A stretch of DNA of 64,000 bases from Adineta steineri (GCA_905250115.1 CAJNOI010000288.1:1-64000), one strand, 5' to 3'; shown: positions 47,872 to 60,379, counted from the first letter of the stretch. The notes: generated by a model not told the origin, from the letters alone. Made by a program: numbers and translations.

Positions 47872-48312
47872 ATGAATTGTCAATATAAACATGAACATTC
47901 CCTCGAACAACGTCGATTTGAATCTGAACGTATTCGAAGACGTTATCCTGATCGTATTCCTGTTATTGTTCAACCATCACAATCATCATCATCATCATCA
48001 CTTTTAGCAACATCATTATTTCGTTCATTTTCATCTTCATCCTCATCATCTTCATCATTATGTAATGAAGTAATATTATCACGTCTTGAAAATGAGAAAT
48101 TTCTTGTTCCATCTGAATTATCCTTTGGTCAATTTGCTTATAATATTCGACGACGTTTACGTTTACGATCAGAACAAGCATTATTTTTTTATATTGGTTC
48201 AGATGGTAAACAACCAATATTAAGTTCAACTATTGCAGTATTATATCATCAAAATAAAGATATCGATGGATTTCTATATGTTTTTTATGCTGATGAAAAA
48301 GTTTTTGGATAA
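47872..48312 (+). CDS. Atg8/GABARAP-like ubiquitin-fold protein with Ser-rich insert
   Basis: 146 residues. N-terminal helices and first strand are Atg8-like (YKHEHSLEQRRFESERIRRR, then YPDRIPVIVQ). The second half also matches: KFLVPSELSFGQFAYNIRRR, SEQALFFYIG, then DGFLYVFYADEKVFG. Atg8 proteins are conjugated through a C-terminal glycine to phosphatidylethanolamine on autophagosomes. Two oddities: a serine-rich insert of about 28 residues (37-65, encoded by TCA/TCT repeats) where GABARAP has a short loop after strand 1, and a stop codon directly after the conserved glycine, so no ATG4 cleavage would be needed. Single exon. May be a divergent paralogue or a retrocopy. Confidence 0.85.
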   Translation: MNCQYKHEHSLEQRRFESERIRRRYPDRIPVIVQPSQSSSSSSLLATSLFRSFSSSSSSSSSLCNEVILSRLENEKFLVPSELSFGQFAYNIRRRLRLRSEQALFFYIGSDGKQPILSSTIAVLYHQNKDIDGFLYVFYADEKVFG

Positions 48313-49529
48313 AATAGTTTTATATTCATTTTTTTAATAAAACATTCTAATCATTCCATTTTTGTATACATCACAAAATAATTTAAGGTTACACATCATT
48401 AGAATAATAGAAGCGAAATATACATCATAATGCAAAACATTTTCTTACGAATTTAAATTTATTTTTAGAGAATATTTTAATACATAGAAAGAATAACATA
48501 AAATTATCAATAAGAGATATATTATTAAAGTATATTGAACTATCGAATCCTTTCTTTTCCTTTCTTCATCGATGAATCAATAATTATATAGAAATTGTTT
48601 CTTTTGAAAAAAAATATATATTTTTCTCTTCTTAACTCATGCAGAGCTCATTGAAAAAAAAGAAGAACAGAAAAAAAAATCGAATTCTTTTCATTGAAAA
48701 AAAAACGATTTGTAATTCCATTCATTTGAAACTCACTCAAAAATAAAATTCAATTGATTTCTATTGAAAAAATCATTTCTAATTCCATTCATATAAAACT
48801 CACTTGAAAAAACAAATTCAATTCTTTCTAGAAAAAAAAAAATCATTTCAAATTCTAATCATCCAAAATTTCTATTATATATATATTACAAATAGAAAAT
48901 AAACTATCCGCAATATTCACATACAAATCAACTCTTTAGTGAAAAAATATAATAAAATTAATTGATTATTTAGATTAATACAAAAATAAATAAAGAAAAT
49001 TTACATTTTTTTATTTCTAACTCCTTCTTTTTCCTTCAACAACAGTTGATTATCATATCTATGAACAAATATTTGTTCTCGAAAAAGAAATCCAGATTTT
49101 AGTCCGGTATATTCTGTGAGATTATTTATTGATTAAGATTTCATCATTTTTTGTATAAAATCAAGGTTAAATAGTTCGAAATATTATAGATGACGTCTTC
49201 ACTCAATATACAATTTTGATGAAATTTCTTTCAACTTTCGATTTCATATCATTATGACATGTGAGAAAAAGAATTATTTAACTGGATAAAAATAAAAATA
49301 CCTTTAGACTTACAATGTGTCTTATTCAATGTATATTTATCGATAGAACGAAAATAATAATCTTGTTTATTTTCATCAAATCATATTAATACACACATTC
49401 ACATTCGCTTTCTTTTAAACAAAATTAGTTTCAATTTCGATTTGAAATCAATCTCTTCCTATGAAATTTATTTTAAAAATCAATTCTTATTTGTACATAG
49501 AAGAGAATAGTTTTTTTTCTTTAAAAAAT
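48313..49529. other. Intergenic with tandem repeat
   Basis: Apart from the repeat at 48678, AT-rich with no recognised feature. Confidence 0.45.
48678..48872. repeat. About 75-bp imperfect tandem repeat, 2.5 copies
   Basis: Each unit has the order AAATTCAATT, poly-A with ATCATTT, then TAATTCCATTCAT and AAACTCACT. Units start near 48678, 48740 and 48810 and drift in sequence. Confidence 0.6.
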
Positions 49530-49831
49530 TTAAAAGAATCCACCACCATAGCCACCACCACCACCAAATCCTCCTCCATAACCTCCTCCTCCGAATCCAT
49601 TATCATAACCATATCCATAAGTTGATCCAAGTCCTCCACCTAAATTTCTGTTGATATCATTATTAAGCCATTGATCAACACCCGTTTGAAAAACACCTAA
49701 AATTAACTAAGAAATTTCTATTTTATTTCGAGATTAATAAGGTTACCATTGCCAGGAATAAAATTATTTACAAATCGATCAGCTGCATTGTCAATAAATG
49801 CATCAGCTATATTTGCACCAAAACCAGCCAT
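49530..49831 (-). CDS. Glycine-rich small protein (2 exons)
   Basis: Exons at about 49831-49747 and 49696-49530 (50-nt intron) encode 83 residues. The first half is a helical, acidic-hydrophobic region (MAGFGANIADAFIDNAADRF, VNNFIPGNGVFQTGVDQWLN). The second half is Gly/Tyr/Phe-rich (YGYDNGFGGGGYGGGF to GGFF). There is no signal peptide, so it is probably cytosolic. Function unknown; the Gly-rich tail suggests low-complexity condensation or a structural role (inference). No polyadenylation signal was checked. Confidence 0.65.
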
Positions 49832-51984
49832 TACTTATTTTCTATCTTTATGTTAAAATACAAAGGTAATTTGAATGTTTTTATAGACAAAATTTTGTTT
49901 AATCATGTATGTCCATATAATAAATAATATTATTATTATTATTATTCATAATATGGGCGTAGAAAAGAAAACGCCCTTCTCACCTCTACGCTTTTATTAT
50001 CATGCACATGAATGACTAAGTGATCTATTCGATGTCTTTTCGTTTAAATATGATTTAATAATGAAATACAAACAAAGATTTTCTTTAATATTTAAACAGA
50101 TTAAATAAAATTCGTTTGATTTCGAAGACAAAAGTAAATCGTCGAAAGTTGCAAAGATTAGTTTTAATTCTATCTTCGTCAATGATTAAACTTGTCGTAA
50201 AAATATTCTTTTCGATAAAATTCTATGCGATATTTAACAATTGATGAAGAGTATTTCTTTAGGAATTAAAATAGAATATTTCTCTATTATTTCTTTAATG
50301 AAAACAAAATGAAAGTTATATCTAAACACGTGTTTTATGCCAATTTATTCAAGGTATCAAACGGTTTTTTTTCATTCTTTACTTTTACATAAATGATAGA
50401 AACCGATAGATGAGGGTGTATGTGTATTCGATTGAATACCCTCAATCATATCCATCAAGCAGAATACACAAAGTTTAAGATAAAGTTTTGTGAATTCTTC
50501 TAATAAGATATACGAATTATTTATTAACTTTATCTGATCAATTTCTCTATCAAATTGGAATTTAACGCATCTTGTAGACCTTGATGAATTATGTTTACCA
50601 TATAAAAAAGATTCGCGTACTTTGCGTGTCTATGAAAAAAAATCTATTTGCAAAAATAATGGATTGAATAAGTTAACAAAATATAAGTGTACCAGAAGAT
50701 GTGAGATTAAGATAAACAGAACACTCACACTTATCTATCCACAATTATAAATCAAAAGATTGTGGAACAAAATTATTCAAATATATTAAATATCTCAATG
50801 GATATGAATGATATTTTAATCATTGGTTACGAAAAAAATATTTTTTAAATTTCAAATAATTTTATTACTATAATAAAGAGTAATCAGAGCAATTAATAGA
50901 AAAATAAAATTGTGATATAAAGGGAAATTCTAATGATTGGAAAATGTATAAATATATTTTTATCTCTTCGAAACATGATATTTAACTTCTAACTATGTTT
51001 TGTTAGAGTTTTATTTAATAGAAAAATGTTTAAAATTTATTCAAATTTATTATTAATAAGAAAAACTTTGTCAAATTAAAATATTTTTATATAAGTACAA
51101 AATTTTTCAATTGACAAATCTTTATTTTTCAATAGATAAATAATCATCGTATGAGAAAAGTTTTCCTAGAAATAATACAACTAGAATTCTTCTATTAGTT
51201 CAACATGTCGGATGTGTACAGAAATGGGGAAGAACGATAATTTAATTCATAGATTGATTATTAATTCTCTTTGAATCATATATTATATTTAAATATTATT
51301 TCTCATTGATTAAAATAACAAAAAGTAAATAATGAAATTATATTAGTTTGAAGAATATTAGTTGGATATTTGATTAGTCAATAATCTATGTGTATAGTTG
51401 ATTGAATTTTGTTGTTTTATCAATGATAAATTATCTAATATAACCATCTATTTCAAATATCTGATAACATATCAATCGTGAACATCTACAATAATCTTGA
51501 AAGTGTGGATTCATGTTTTCTGCATCAAAACTCCCCATCCGATGTTTTTAAGATCTGCGATTTGCTGACTGTTTCAGTGAAAAAAAGACAATATAAGAGA
51601 AAAGTTTTCTCAATTTTGAATTTATAAAAAATAATTTTTATATTTTAGAGTTTATTTTTTAAGCCAACGGACTGTACGACCGAAACAACTATTTGAATGG
51701 TTCCACTATCGTTTTTGGTATAAGCAAAAAATAGACATTAGACGTCAAATGAGTGACGGAGAGTGATGAAAACTATCATTGCAAGTAATTTTGTATAGGA
51801 TGAGTTTGTTTTTGACATAAGTGCGTGCTCATGTCATTCACATCGAAATATGATAGAAAAGAGAAGAACAAGCGAGTGGATGTGATAGTTTTAAAAATAA
51901 TTAATTAATTATTTAAAGAAAACTAAGACGTAAAAGATGATTTAATATTCATTTGATCTTAGATAAAGAAATTAAAAGTGCGAG
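49832..51984. other. Intergenic
   Basis: 2.1 kb without coding similarity. Contains weaker hairpins near 50411-50455 (GAGGGTGTATGTG..CATATCCATC), 50697-50735 and 51499-51540, and a short inverted pair ATGGGCGTAG..CTACGC near 49953-49995. Confidence 0.45.
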
Positions 51985-52950
51985 ATGTCTAGTATTGTTG
52001 AAATAGCTATAGAAATATCTTTTTGGAGTCCAGTTGTACTCTTTTCTATTGGAATTCCATCAGCGCTTTTTAATACAATTATTTTTGTGGGAATGAAAAC
52101 ATTTCGACAATCTCCTAGTGTTTATTATGTTATTGGTCAATCATTATCTGATCTAATTGTTTTATTAATTTTACTTATTGAAAATATCTCATCAATATCC
52201 GTATCTACTTCTTCAATGACATGTAAATTAATGCTCTTTTTTAGTCAATTAACAGTACCTTGTGCAATGACTTTTCTTTGTCTATCAGCATTTGATCGTT
52301 GGGCATGCACTTCTCGATCAGCTCGAATACGTCATTTAAGTTCAAATTATGTCGCTCGTCGACTCTTTCCAATTCCTTTTCTTTTCTGGTTATTGATTGA
52401 TATTCCCTATCTGATTTTTTGTGATTTAATTCCACCTACATTCGATTGTTATTTCACAAATGATGTTTTTGGTGAAATTGCTATTTATTTTCTTTCTCCT
52501 ATTTTCTCTGTTCTTCTTCCTTTGCTCGTTTTAATAACATTTAGTATTCTCACATATGGAAATATTCATCAACATCTTATTCGAAATCATTTATCAATGT
52601 GGGAACAACAAATGACAAGAATGATAATTATTCAAACTCTTTTAAGTATTTTCTGTACACTTCCTCAATTTATTTTTGTTATTTATTCAATAGTCACACT
52701 TAACAAACGTCCAATGAGAAGTTTTTATCAAATTTCTATTGAATTATTAATTAATCAATGTACTATTTTTATTATGGGTATTAATTTCATTTCTTCATTC
52801 TACATTTTTTTTCTCTCTTCACCACGTCTTCGATTAACAATCAAAAAATATATGAAAAATCTATGGAATTTGAAAAATAATCAAATTATTCCAATGAACA
52901 TTACTCAGATAGGACGAAGAAAAACAGCAATTCAAAATCATCAAAGATAA
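51985..52950 (+). CDS. Rhodopsin-like GPCR, single exon
   Basis: 321 residues, seven helices. TM1 contains SIGIPSALFNTIIFVGMKTF. The TM3 Cys is at about 80, and TM3 ends AFDRWACTS (D104-R105-W106). Loop 2 has a single Cys (TFDCYF). Loop 3 is WEQQMTRMIIIQTLL. TM7 is INFISSFYIFFLSSPRLRLT, with a basic tail. Unlike the paralogues at 42923, 44763 and 58563 it has no intron in the TM6/TM7 region. Confidence 0.83.
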   Translation: MSSIVEIAIEISFWSPVVLFSIGIPSALFNTIIFVGMKTFRQSPSVYYVIGQSLSDLIVLLILLIENISSISVSTSSMTCKLMLFFSQLTVPCAMTFLCLSAFDRWACTSRSARIRHLSSNYVARRLFPIPFLFWLLIDIPYLIFCDLIPPTFDCYFTNDVFGEIAIYFLSPIFSVLLPLLVLITFSILTYGNIHQHLIRNHLSMWEQQMTRMIIIQTLLSIFCTLPQFIFVIYSIVTLNKRPMRSFYQISIELLINQCTIFIMGINFISSFYIFFLSSPRLRLTIKKYMKNLWNLKNNQIIPMNITQIGRRKTAIQNHQR

Positions 52951-54118
52951 TATTAACTCGTCTATGTAAAGTAATCAAGTAAATTCAGCTTTGAAAGGAA
53001 TATTTAACTACAAAATCGGATTTTCACAACTTTTTTTTAAATAAAAATACAATGTTAATTTACTCCGTTATTTTTTCTTTTTTGTGTCATTCTAAGTTGA
53101 GTCTTGTATAAATCTAGTCATATTGTTAAAAGCGTTATGTCATTTTCTACCGAAAGAAAAATACTTCGAATTTTGAACAGGTATTTCATCACGCTATAAT
53201 ATATTTTCGTCGTCAAAAAATTCCATAATAAAAACAAGAAAACTCTATAATGTTGTGACATTTTTCATACAAGATTTTTCAACTATCTCGAGAACTACAA
53301 AAATTAGAGACTGCGTTATGTTCTAGTTATCCTAGAAAAATGAGCAGCTTTAGTTAAAATCTTCAGTTTCTATAAAAGAATTTATGATCTTGTAACGCTG
53401 TGACACAGTTTTTGCGTACTTTAATATCATATTTTTATTTAAACGTTCGAAAAAAAAAACATTCTTACATCTTTTACTATTATTCATAGATTTAAGTGAC
53501 TCCATCGATTTAAAAAATACTATAATAAAGTATTAAACTTCAAAATAACGCATTTCAACGCTTTATCTGAAGAAAAACAAAATTGAAATAGATACATTAA
53601 GATTGTGAGTATGAGTGTCATATATATCACAAGGCAACATCCATCCAACCATAGCTATCGATCCATGTCGGTTTTTGTTACTTTAGCATCCCTACAAACA
53701 ATACAGGCTGATAATGATCAAAAAGAAGAATTTAAAAATGAAATTCTATTTTTTTTATCTGCACAAAGTACAAACATAATTCAATCGTTAATTAAATATC
53801 CCATCAAAATCTGTTGTCTACTAGTAATGAAATACTTCCAAGAAAAGACATTACAATGTATATTTGACACCAATGATATGTTTATTATTGATAAAGAAAA
53901 AAATTATTGAAAACAATGCACAAAAGAAGCAAAATAATACCAGTTTTGTATAAGATCAAGGAGAAAATTCAACATAAAATAGAATTAAGTCGAGAAAAGT
54001 ATAACAAATATAAAAGAGTCAAGAAGCAAAGACAAACAAGACAGTGATTGTGATACGCAGAAGGATTAAATCCCTGCAAAGTAGTTTTGTTAAATAAATT
54101 GTTGAATATTTATAAATG
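52951..54118. other. Intergenic
   Basis: An open frame at 53605-53910 (101 codons, start MSMSVIYITRQHPSNHS) has no recognisable domain and is not called as a gene. Confidence 0.4.
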
Positions 54119-55012
54119 TCAAATATTTGTCATTATATTCAGTTTTTCCATCTGTGTGCAGTGATTATTGACGTTATCCTCATTATCATCATTGTTCACA
54201 AAGGGAACACGTTCATAACTAACAGAATCGATTGCTTGCAAGTTACGCTTTGACATATAATAGGCGGGCAAAGCAAATAAAAGAAGAACACACATTCCAA
54301 TAGCCATATGAAGAACAAAATAATAAGCGATTAACATCGAATTTCTATGTTCATCAGGATCTTTTGTATCTTCATAATGAGCATGAAATGGACTATAGAG
54401 AAAGAAACCGACCGTATAGAACCAGGAACCTTGTAAAAATGTACAGTAAGCACGCATCAATGTAGCATAAATCTGCTTTTCACGTTGAATTATTTCAAAA
54501 GTACCACAGATAATTGAAGCACAAATGGCAAGCGCAAGAAAAACGTGAAGTTGAACTTCGATCGGAGATCGACCATGACCATGAAAATAGAATGATATTG
54601 CTTCGGCAGCAAAGGCTACGTTAACGGCGACAATACTCAGATGTTCCGGAATGGGAACTCGACAATGAATAAGAAGATCAATAATACCAACAAGAAAAAA
54701 CATCATATACGTAGCAATATGTTGGTAACTATTCGCACCCATATAGAATGATATGTGACCATCTCTATGATGGAATCCGATACTTAATTCAGTTGCAATA
54801 CCAAAACCTGTGCTAATGATAATAAAAAGAGCTTCTATCGGTAATGCAGCCACTCGTCGTCCGCAACACTGTAGTGGAAAAGTCAGAGAAACGTGGTAAG
54901 ATTGTTTACGTTGTCGGCAGACGAAATAACGTAACCATGCTGAATAAGTCCACCAGAAACTCAATATGAGAAAAATAGTACCTGGAATGAGATGTCCTGC
55001 AAAAGTTCCCAT
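54119..55012 (-). CDS. TMEM45-family seven-helix membrane protein
   Basis: 297 residues, single exon. Matches the TMEM45/DUF716 pattern: N-terminal MGTFAGHLIPGTIFLILSFW; a His-bearing second region (GFHHRDGHISFYMGANSYQH, then ATYMMFFLVGIIDLL); AEAISFYFHGHGRSPIEVQL; HVFLALAICASIICGTFEI; and LMRAYCTFLQGSWFYTVGF. The HGH and QH histidines are conserved in the family. The C-tail is polar and Asn/Asp-rich. The family is poorly understood; plant and animal members have been linked to stress and to membrane trafficking. Start well supported, since the family begins MG-F-GH-lPG. Confidence 0.88.
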   Translation of the reverse strand: MGTFAGHLIPGTIFLILSFWWTYSAWLRYFVCRQRKQSYHVSLTFPLQCCGRRVAALPIEALFIIISTGFGIATELSIGFHHRDGHISFYMGANSYQHIATYMMFFLVGIIDLLIHCRVPIPEHLSIVAVNVAFAAEAISFYFHGHGRSPIEVQLHVFLALAICASIICGTFEIIQREKQIYATLMRAYCTFLQGSWFYTVGFFLYSPFHAHYEDTKDPDEHRNSMLIAYYFVLHMAIGMCVLLLFALPAYYMSKRNLQAIDSVSYERVPFVNNDDNEDNVNNHCTQMEKLNIMTNI

Positions 55013-57189
55013 CTTATCAAAATAGAAATACCGTAAAAATTGATGTGTTCACTCTTATAAACGCTAATAAAATATACTAACTTTCACTTTTACTTTTAAT
55101 ACACAGTACGGGAAGAAAAAAAAGAAAAAAAAAGAAATAATATTGTCGTTACTCAGCGCAACTCAAACAATGTCGTTCTATTCAACCATCATACCGATGT
55201 ACGAACGAGTAAAAAATTACGTATTCTACCGTCTATTTTTTAGACATTACTTTTTATGGGTCTAAATTTTGATTCACAAGTATACAAATAAAGAAGAACA
55301 GAAAGAAAGAAAGAAAAGAAATGTATAAGAGGAAATAAAGAACCACAAGAAAAGGATAGAAACTTAATAATGAGTATATTTATATATATATATATCATAT
55401 AATCATTTAAATTAAAGAGAAGACATATTTATAGAATATATAATTACCAAGATTCATATGTACAGCTCGAAAAAATATATTACGTTAAAAATTAGTGACA
55501 TCTGCTGTTTGCTTAATAGAAAATGTATTAGTAATAATTTACTTGAAAAACAAGGACAATCATGACGAGAGAGAAGGATGTGAGTATGAGATAAAGGAGA
55601 TATCAACATTCACATTCACACTGATTATCTATGCCATTGCTGTTATTTTGATGGAAGATGATAATAATATCGACAAGAAATCCATTCATATCATCAAATC
55701 AATCAATCTGTGAATATCTATCTATTGAATTCGAAAAATTGTATTATTCATGTTGATGCATTAGCGCTGCTTTTATTTTGTTAATATCTCGAACTTTCCA
55801 TCGTGATCATTGTACTCTCCTATGTTTTAAAGGTATTTGTACGAAATATTATAATGAAGAAAGAGATTGTTCGAATATTTATATACTGGAAATAATCTGA
55901 GGTTGAAAACAAAACAGAATGAAGTGTATATGCTATGTTACAAAATAAAAGTCAAAGATAATAAAAGCACACCAATTTTCAACTAGTTCTTTTATTTTTA
56001 TTTTTCATGTTGATAATTTGATCTGGTACGCAGCAGATACACACACGCATTTTTAAAATTTCTTCTTGGTACTCACCATAGTATCTCTACACACCAAAAG
56101 ATGAATCACACAGAAATTTATTGATCTTGATAGCGTGGGTTTCATGAGAAGAGAGAGACTATCCTGACGCATTATGGTAAGTTCGTGTCAAATATTTAAA
56201 AACGAATTTTGCATTTGACTGTGTCGATGATAATGAAATATGAGCATTGATAACATACACGAGTTTTTATTTTATGCCGACGAAAGAAGAAAAATATTTG
56301 TTTAAGATTACGTACACTATTCTATGTAACGATTTTAGACGTCTTTATCATTGACTTGTTTTTTCTTAGGACGAACGTTGAAAGAGAATTGCAAATTGTA
56401 TACAAAATTTGTATCTATTCTTTTCCTAATCTGCCGATACTGATGTATGTATTATTTCGGTTGACAATATCTTTAGAGTGTAGGTGTGGTGGGAGAAATA
56501 AAAAAGAAGAAACGCACACCTTCAGTTTCGCTCAAGTGAACTGGACGTGATTCACGAGTTTATCAGTTCTTCTCAATTAAAACTATCATAGTTCTAATAA
56601 AAGACGCTAACCAGGTGTCATCAAAGACCACGTTTGACGGCGAGTCATAACCATTACAGATTGCGAAAAACGTTATTATTTGTCATTAACTAATGTTATA
56701 CCATAGTTAATTCATGCTTCAAATTTTATTCCTACAGAGATTATTCTAACAGCTTTTTATAACCATATTTTCGGTTTAAAAATGAAAATTTTTAAAAGAC
56801 AGACCGATCAGGCGACATATACATAGATCCCTGATTCGCACCACATTTCAGTCTACAAGTATTAAATGAACAAAAACCAACTGATAGAATTCAAATCATA
56901 TTCTATTTCTATGGTAACAAATCTCGATGATTTCAGAAAATGTTTCAGTAGAAAATGAATTTTATTTTCAACATTATTTAACAAACGAGATAAAAGTAAG
57001 AAACTCTTTATTTTTTCCAGTCTTTCATTGTATTATATCTAAAAAGTCAACAAACGAGTTGTCTCGCATACAAAAAAATTTCCAAGCGATAAAAGATTAT
57101 TTTACCTGTTATCTAAATAAAAGATTTCGTCGAAATAGAAATATGAGTAATAAATATTTTCGAGCATTTTGAATAAAATAATTTTAAAA
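55013..57189. other. Intergenic with hairpins
   Basis: 2.2 kb. Weak hairpin at 55574-55622 and clear hairpin at 56476. An open frame at 56927-57172 just before the next gene could be a leader exon but shows no domain. Confidence 0.45.
56476..56523. repeat. Telomere-like hairpin
   Basis: GAGTGTAGGTGTGGTGGG faces AACGCACACCTTCAG. Confidence 0.55.
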
Positions 57190-57903
57190 ATGTCGCATAC
57201 AAGATATGTTTCAACAATTGATATTAATGATGATGATGATGATGATGACACTGTTGCTATTAGAAGTCAACAAGTTAATGTTAATTTAGAATTAGGACAA
57301 ATTCGAGATGTTGGACACACAACTTACATTCGTTCTACATATGCAGGTCGTTATAATTTTGCTGTTAAACAATATAATCACTATGATACAGAAAATGTTA
57401 ATAAAAAGCGATATATGCGTGGTGGTCGATTGTTTCTGTATGGTATTATTGTACTTATACTTTTCATTGTATCTATTCTATTAATTAATCAAGCAAAATC
57501 TAATAAAGCTTTAATAGCTATACCTATTATTATTTCAATAATTTATTTATTTATAACATCTTATAATTGGCATATTCATCGAACAAATGCTTCTCTTATT
57601 CATGATAATATGATTAAAGTTCAAGATAAATATTTATCTGGTTCAATAAACGAACATTTTAAAATTCCTGTTCATGCACGTATTCAAAATCGAGAATTAA
57701 TTGCAGCAACTGATGGAACAACTATAGCAGTATTAGCTCGATTACAACAACGATATCAAAATTTAACTGAAATTGATATAATGCTATATAAAAATATATA
57801 TCTTACAAAATACGCCTGTTTTCCATCAGAAACTATTTTACATTTTTTATTATTTTTGGGAATATTAATTGCATCATTTACAATCCTCACTGGAAAACAA
57901 TAA
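57190..57903 (+). CDS. Hypothetical three-helix membrane protein
   Basis: 237 residues from ATG 57190 (an ATG seven codons upstream is also in frame). An eight-Asp run lies near residues 13-20, then a soluble N-terminal part. Two helices follow close together (LFLYGIIVLILFIVSILLIN and ALIAIPIIISIIYLFITSY), then a soluble region (VQDKYLSGSINEHFKIPVHA, TTIAVLARLQQRYQNLTEID), and a C-terminal helix (ILHFLLFLGILIASFTIL). No lesions; family not recognised. Confidence 0.6.
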   Translation: MSHTRYVSTIDINDDDDDDDTVAIRSQQVNVNLELGQIRDVGHTTYIRSTYAGRYNFAVKQYNHYDTENVNKKRYMRGGRLFLYGIIVLILFIVSILLINQAKSNKALIAIPIIISIIYLFITSYNWHIHRTNASLIHDNMIKVQDKYLSGSINEHFKIPVHARIQNRELIAATDGTTIAVLARLQQRYQNLTEIDIMLYKNIYLTKYACFPSETILHFLLFLGILIASFTILTGKQ

Positions 57904-58562
57904 AAAGATTACAATTTATTTTCTAGACAAAACACATTTTCTTTTGCATGTAATTATCATTTCTATGATGAAATAATACTTAGAAAATTCAATTATATAT
58001 CATCCCTCTATTTCTACAATAAAAATCTTATGATTAATAAGTGCTTCAATACTATCTCTTCTGTCTCTAGAATATTTTCTCGATTTTTTACTAACAGATT
58101 CCTCTCGAAATATTGTTGGTATAGATATCTATTTACATCGATCTATCTATTCTTAGACTGAAACAAATAAAATCTCTCTTTTGATCTTTATTTCAACGAT
58201 AATTGCTTTCTAACTAGAATATTTTCGCAAAACTAGGCATTTCACTCTCTCCAATGAAGTACGTGTATAAGATCATACTGAGTATTATTGTTAGAAAAAG
58301 ACTTATGTCATATCTATGTTATACTATTTGTCACAGAAAAAAGCACAGAATGAGAAAGAAATGGTCGTCTTATATGCTCATCTTTCATTTATTATTATTC
58401 AAGGAAGATATTTTCTAATTCACATAGTTATAATACATAAAATCGATAGTGAAAAAGTTGAATAAATAAAAAAATACTTCTCGTTGTTTTATTATTTTAA
58501 AATGATACTGTCATGAAAAACGGAACAAGCATATTCACAGGTGGCAGAGAAAAGCAAATATT
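57904..58562. other. Intergenic
   Basis: AT-rich 3' flanks of two converging genes; no other feature seen. Confidence 0.45.
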
Positions 58563-59628
58563 TCATTCTAGTTCAATACCATTATCAGATAAAATTGTAT
58601 TATCTGGATGAATTTGATTCCTTCTGCAACATAACCAAGTTTTCATTGGTCGCCAATATTTTTTCTTTAGAACATATTTTACTTGACGACGATATCGTGA
58701 TGATGATATCAAAAATAGATAAAAATTAACCTAAAATAAATAGAAGATATTTAGTAGAAATAAACTGAAAAAGAAAAGAAAAGTTTACCGCAATAGTGAC
58801 ACCATTAATTGAATAAAAAACAGTTTGAATCAATCGTTCGATTGCAGATCTGAGTAAATCTATCTGTTGTGTATTGATATTAATTGAATAGACACGATAA
58901 ATTGTATAAGGTAATGAGAGAATGACATATAACATAACACGAATTAAAACCATTGCAGTTATTTGTTGATCAAATTGACGACGTTCAAGTGGAATTTGTC
59001 GACGTATAACACGACGAACATTTTCATAAGCTAATAAACTGAATAATGAAGCAAATACAATTGGAAAGAAACCTGATACAACTGGATAAAAGAAATAGGT
59101 GACATATCGAATCCATATTGGATTTATTACAATACATCCTAATAAGGGATTAATACCGAGAAAAAAACTAAATAAAATACTATGGACACACCAAATTAAT
59201 ATGAAAGTAAATACAAGACATTGAGCTAATTTAATTGTACAGATTTGTCTTAAATTTATTCGATAATTTGTTGAACAAAATTGATCAAAAGCAGCAAAAC
59301 AGATCATAGAAAATGTTATCAATCCAGTTGATTGAAAAAGAATATATCGGGCTTTACACCAGAATAGAGAGAAATTTGTTGCATTATTACCATATATTAC
59401 TGATACAAATGTTAATATGAGAGTAAAAATTTCATTAATAGAATTCGATATTGATTCAACTAAGAAATAGAAAACACATCGATTCTCTCGAAATTGTTTT
59501 AATCGAATAAATACTAATACATTCAAAATATTACTCAAAAGTCCAATAATACTTAGAATACAATTACTATATACTGAATATTCTGAAGCAAATTCAAGAA
59601 TTTGTGATGGTAAGAATGTTGATGCCAT
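58563..59628 (-). CDS. Rhodopsin-like GPCR (2 exons; D-Q-F variant)
   Basis: Exons at about 59628-58789 and 58730-58563 (58-nt intron in TM7) give 335 residues. Start MASTFLPSQILEF is preferred over an ATG ten codons upstream. TM1 is SIIGLLSNILNVLVFIRLKQ. The TM3 Cys is at about 91, and TM3 ends AAFDQFCSTN (D115-Q116-F117). Loop 3 is RRVIRRQIPLERRQFDQQIT. The spliced TM7 reads INGVTIAVNFYLFLISSSRY, followed by a long basic tail. Without the splice the frame ends within TM7. The intron sits at the same place as in the receptor at 44763, supporting recent common ancestry. Confidence 0.83.
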
Positions 59629-60379
59629 GATAAACAAGAATATATTAATGCAAATCAAATCGTCTTCTTAGTATTTCATTTCTCTTTCCTCTTTTCCCTG
59701 AATGATTAATACTTGAAAATTAAAATGTCAAAAACAAAAGCCAAATCTCTGTAGAAGATTAATCAACTGACAGTAACAGTCAATCTATCAAATGAGTAAA
59801 ATTCAATCTTTTCTTCAAGATATAAACTTATTGTTTCCCGGGTTTGGATTCAAATAATAATGTACGAATGTGATACTACATGATAAGAAATCTCATCAAT
59901 AGAAACATTAAATAATTATCATATCGAATTTCATTGATTGAATCGTAATTACCACAAATTTTATTCGCATTCATTTAAACAGTTATGATCTTATTAAATG
60001 TAACAAATCCTTATGTGATTCGATTTCTTGAACGCCATATTATTATACTAGATTTCAATAGAATATCTGGTTACCTTAGAATTGTGAGAACATGTGTTTC
60101 TTCTACTGGATATACTGAAAATTTCGGGATCAGACCAATGTGTAATGATATTTACTTTTTTGATGAAATTAGATAATGTATTGATATACTTACTATAAAG
60201 CACTTGCAAAGTTCTTCATCAAGAAAAGCTATAAAGCCTGTTATACGAAAATAAAGGAGATTTATACAAATGATCTCACTGATACAAATATGTGGTTGAA
60301 GAATGAATGTCTTTATATATGCCACATTGATGTCATATTTCATACAATAAAAATTATAATTTTTTCTTCTGTATGTTTT
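59629..60379. other. Intergenic
   Basis: Two short open frames (59985-60176 plus, 60152-60343 minus) have no recognisable domain. Confidence 0.4.

Noticed and set aside
53605-53910. 101-codon plus-strand open frame
   Set aside because: Starts with a plausible Met-Ser run but no recognisable domain, no flanking exons and no conserved neighbours.
55495-55713. 72-codon plus-strand open frame
   Set aside because: Contains a decayed GT-rich hairpin and no domain.
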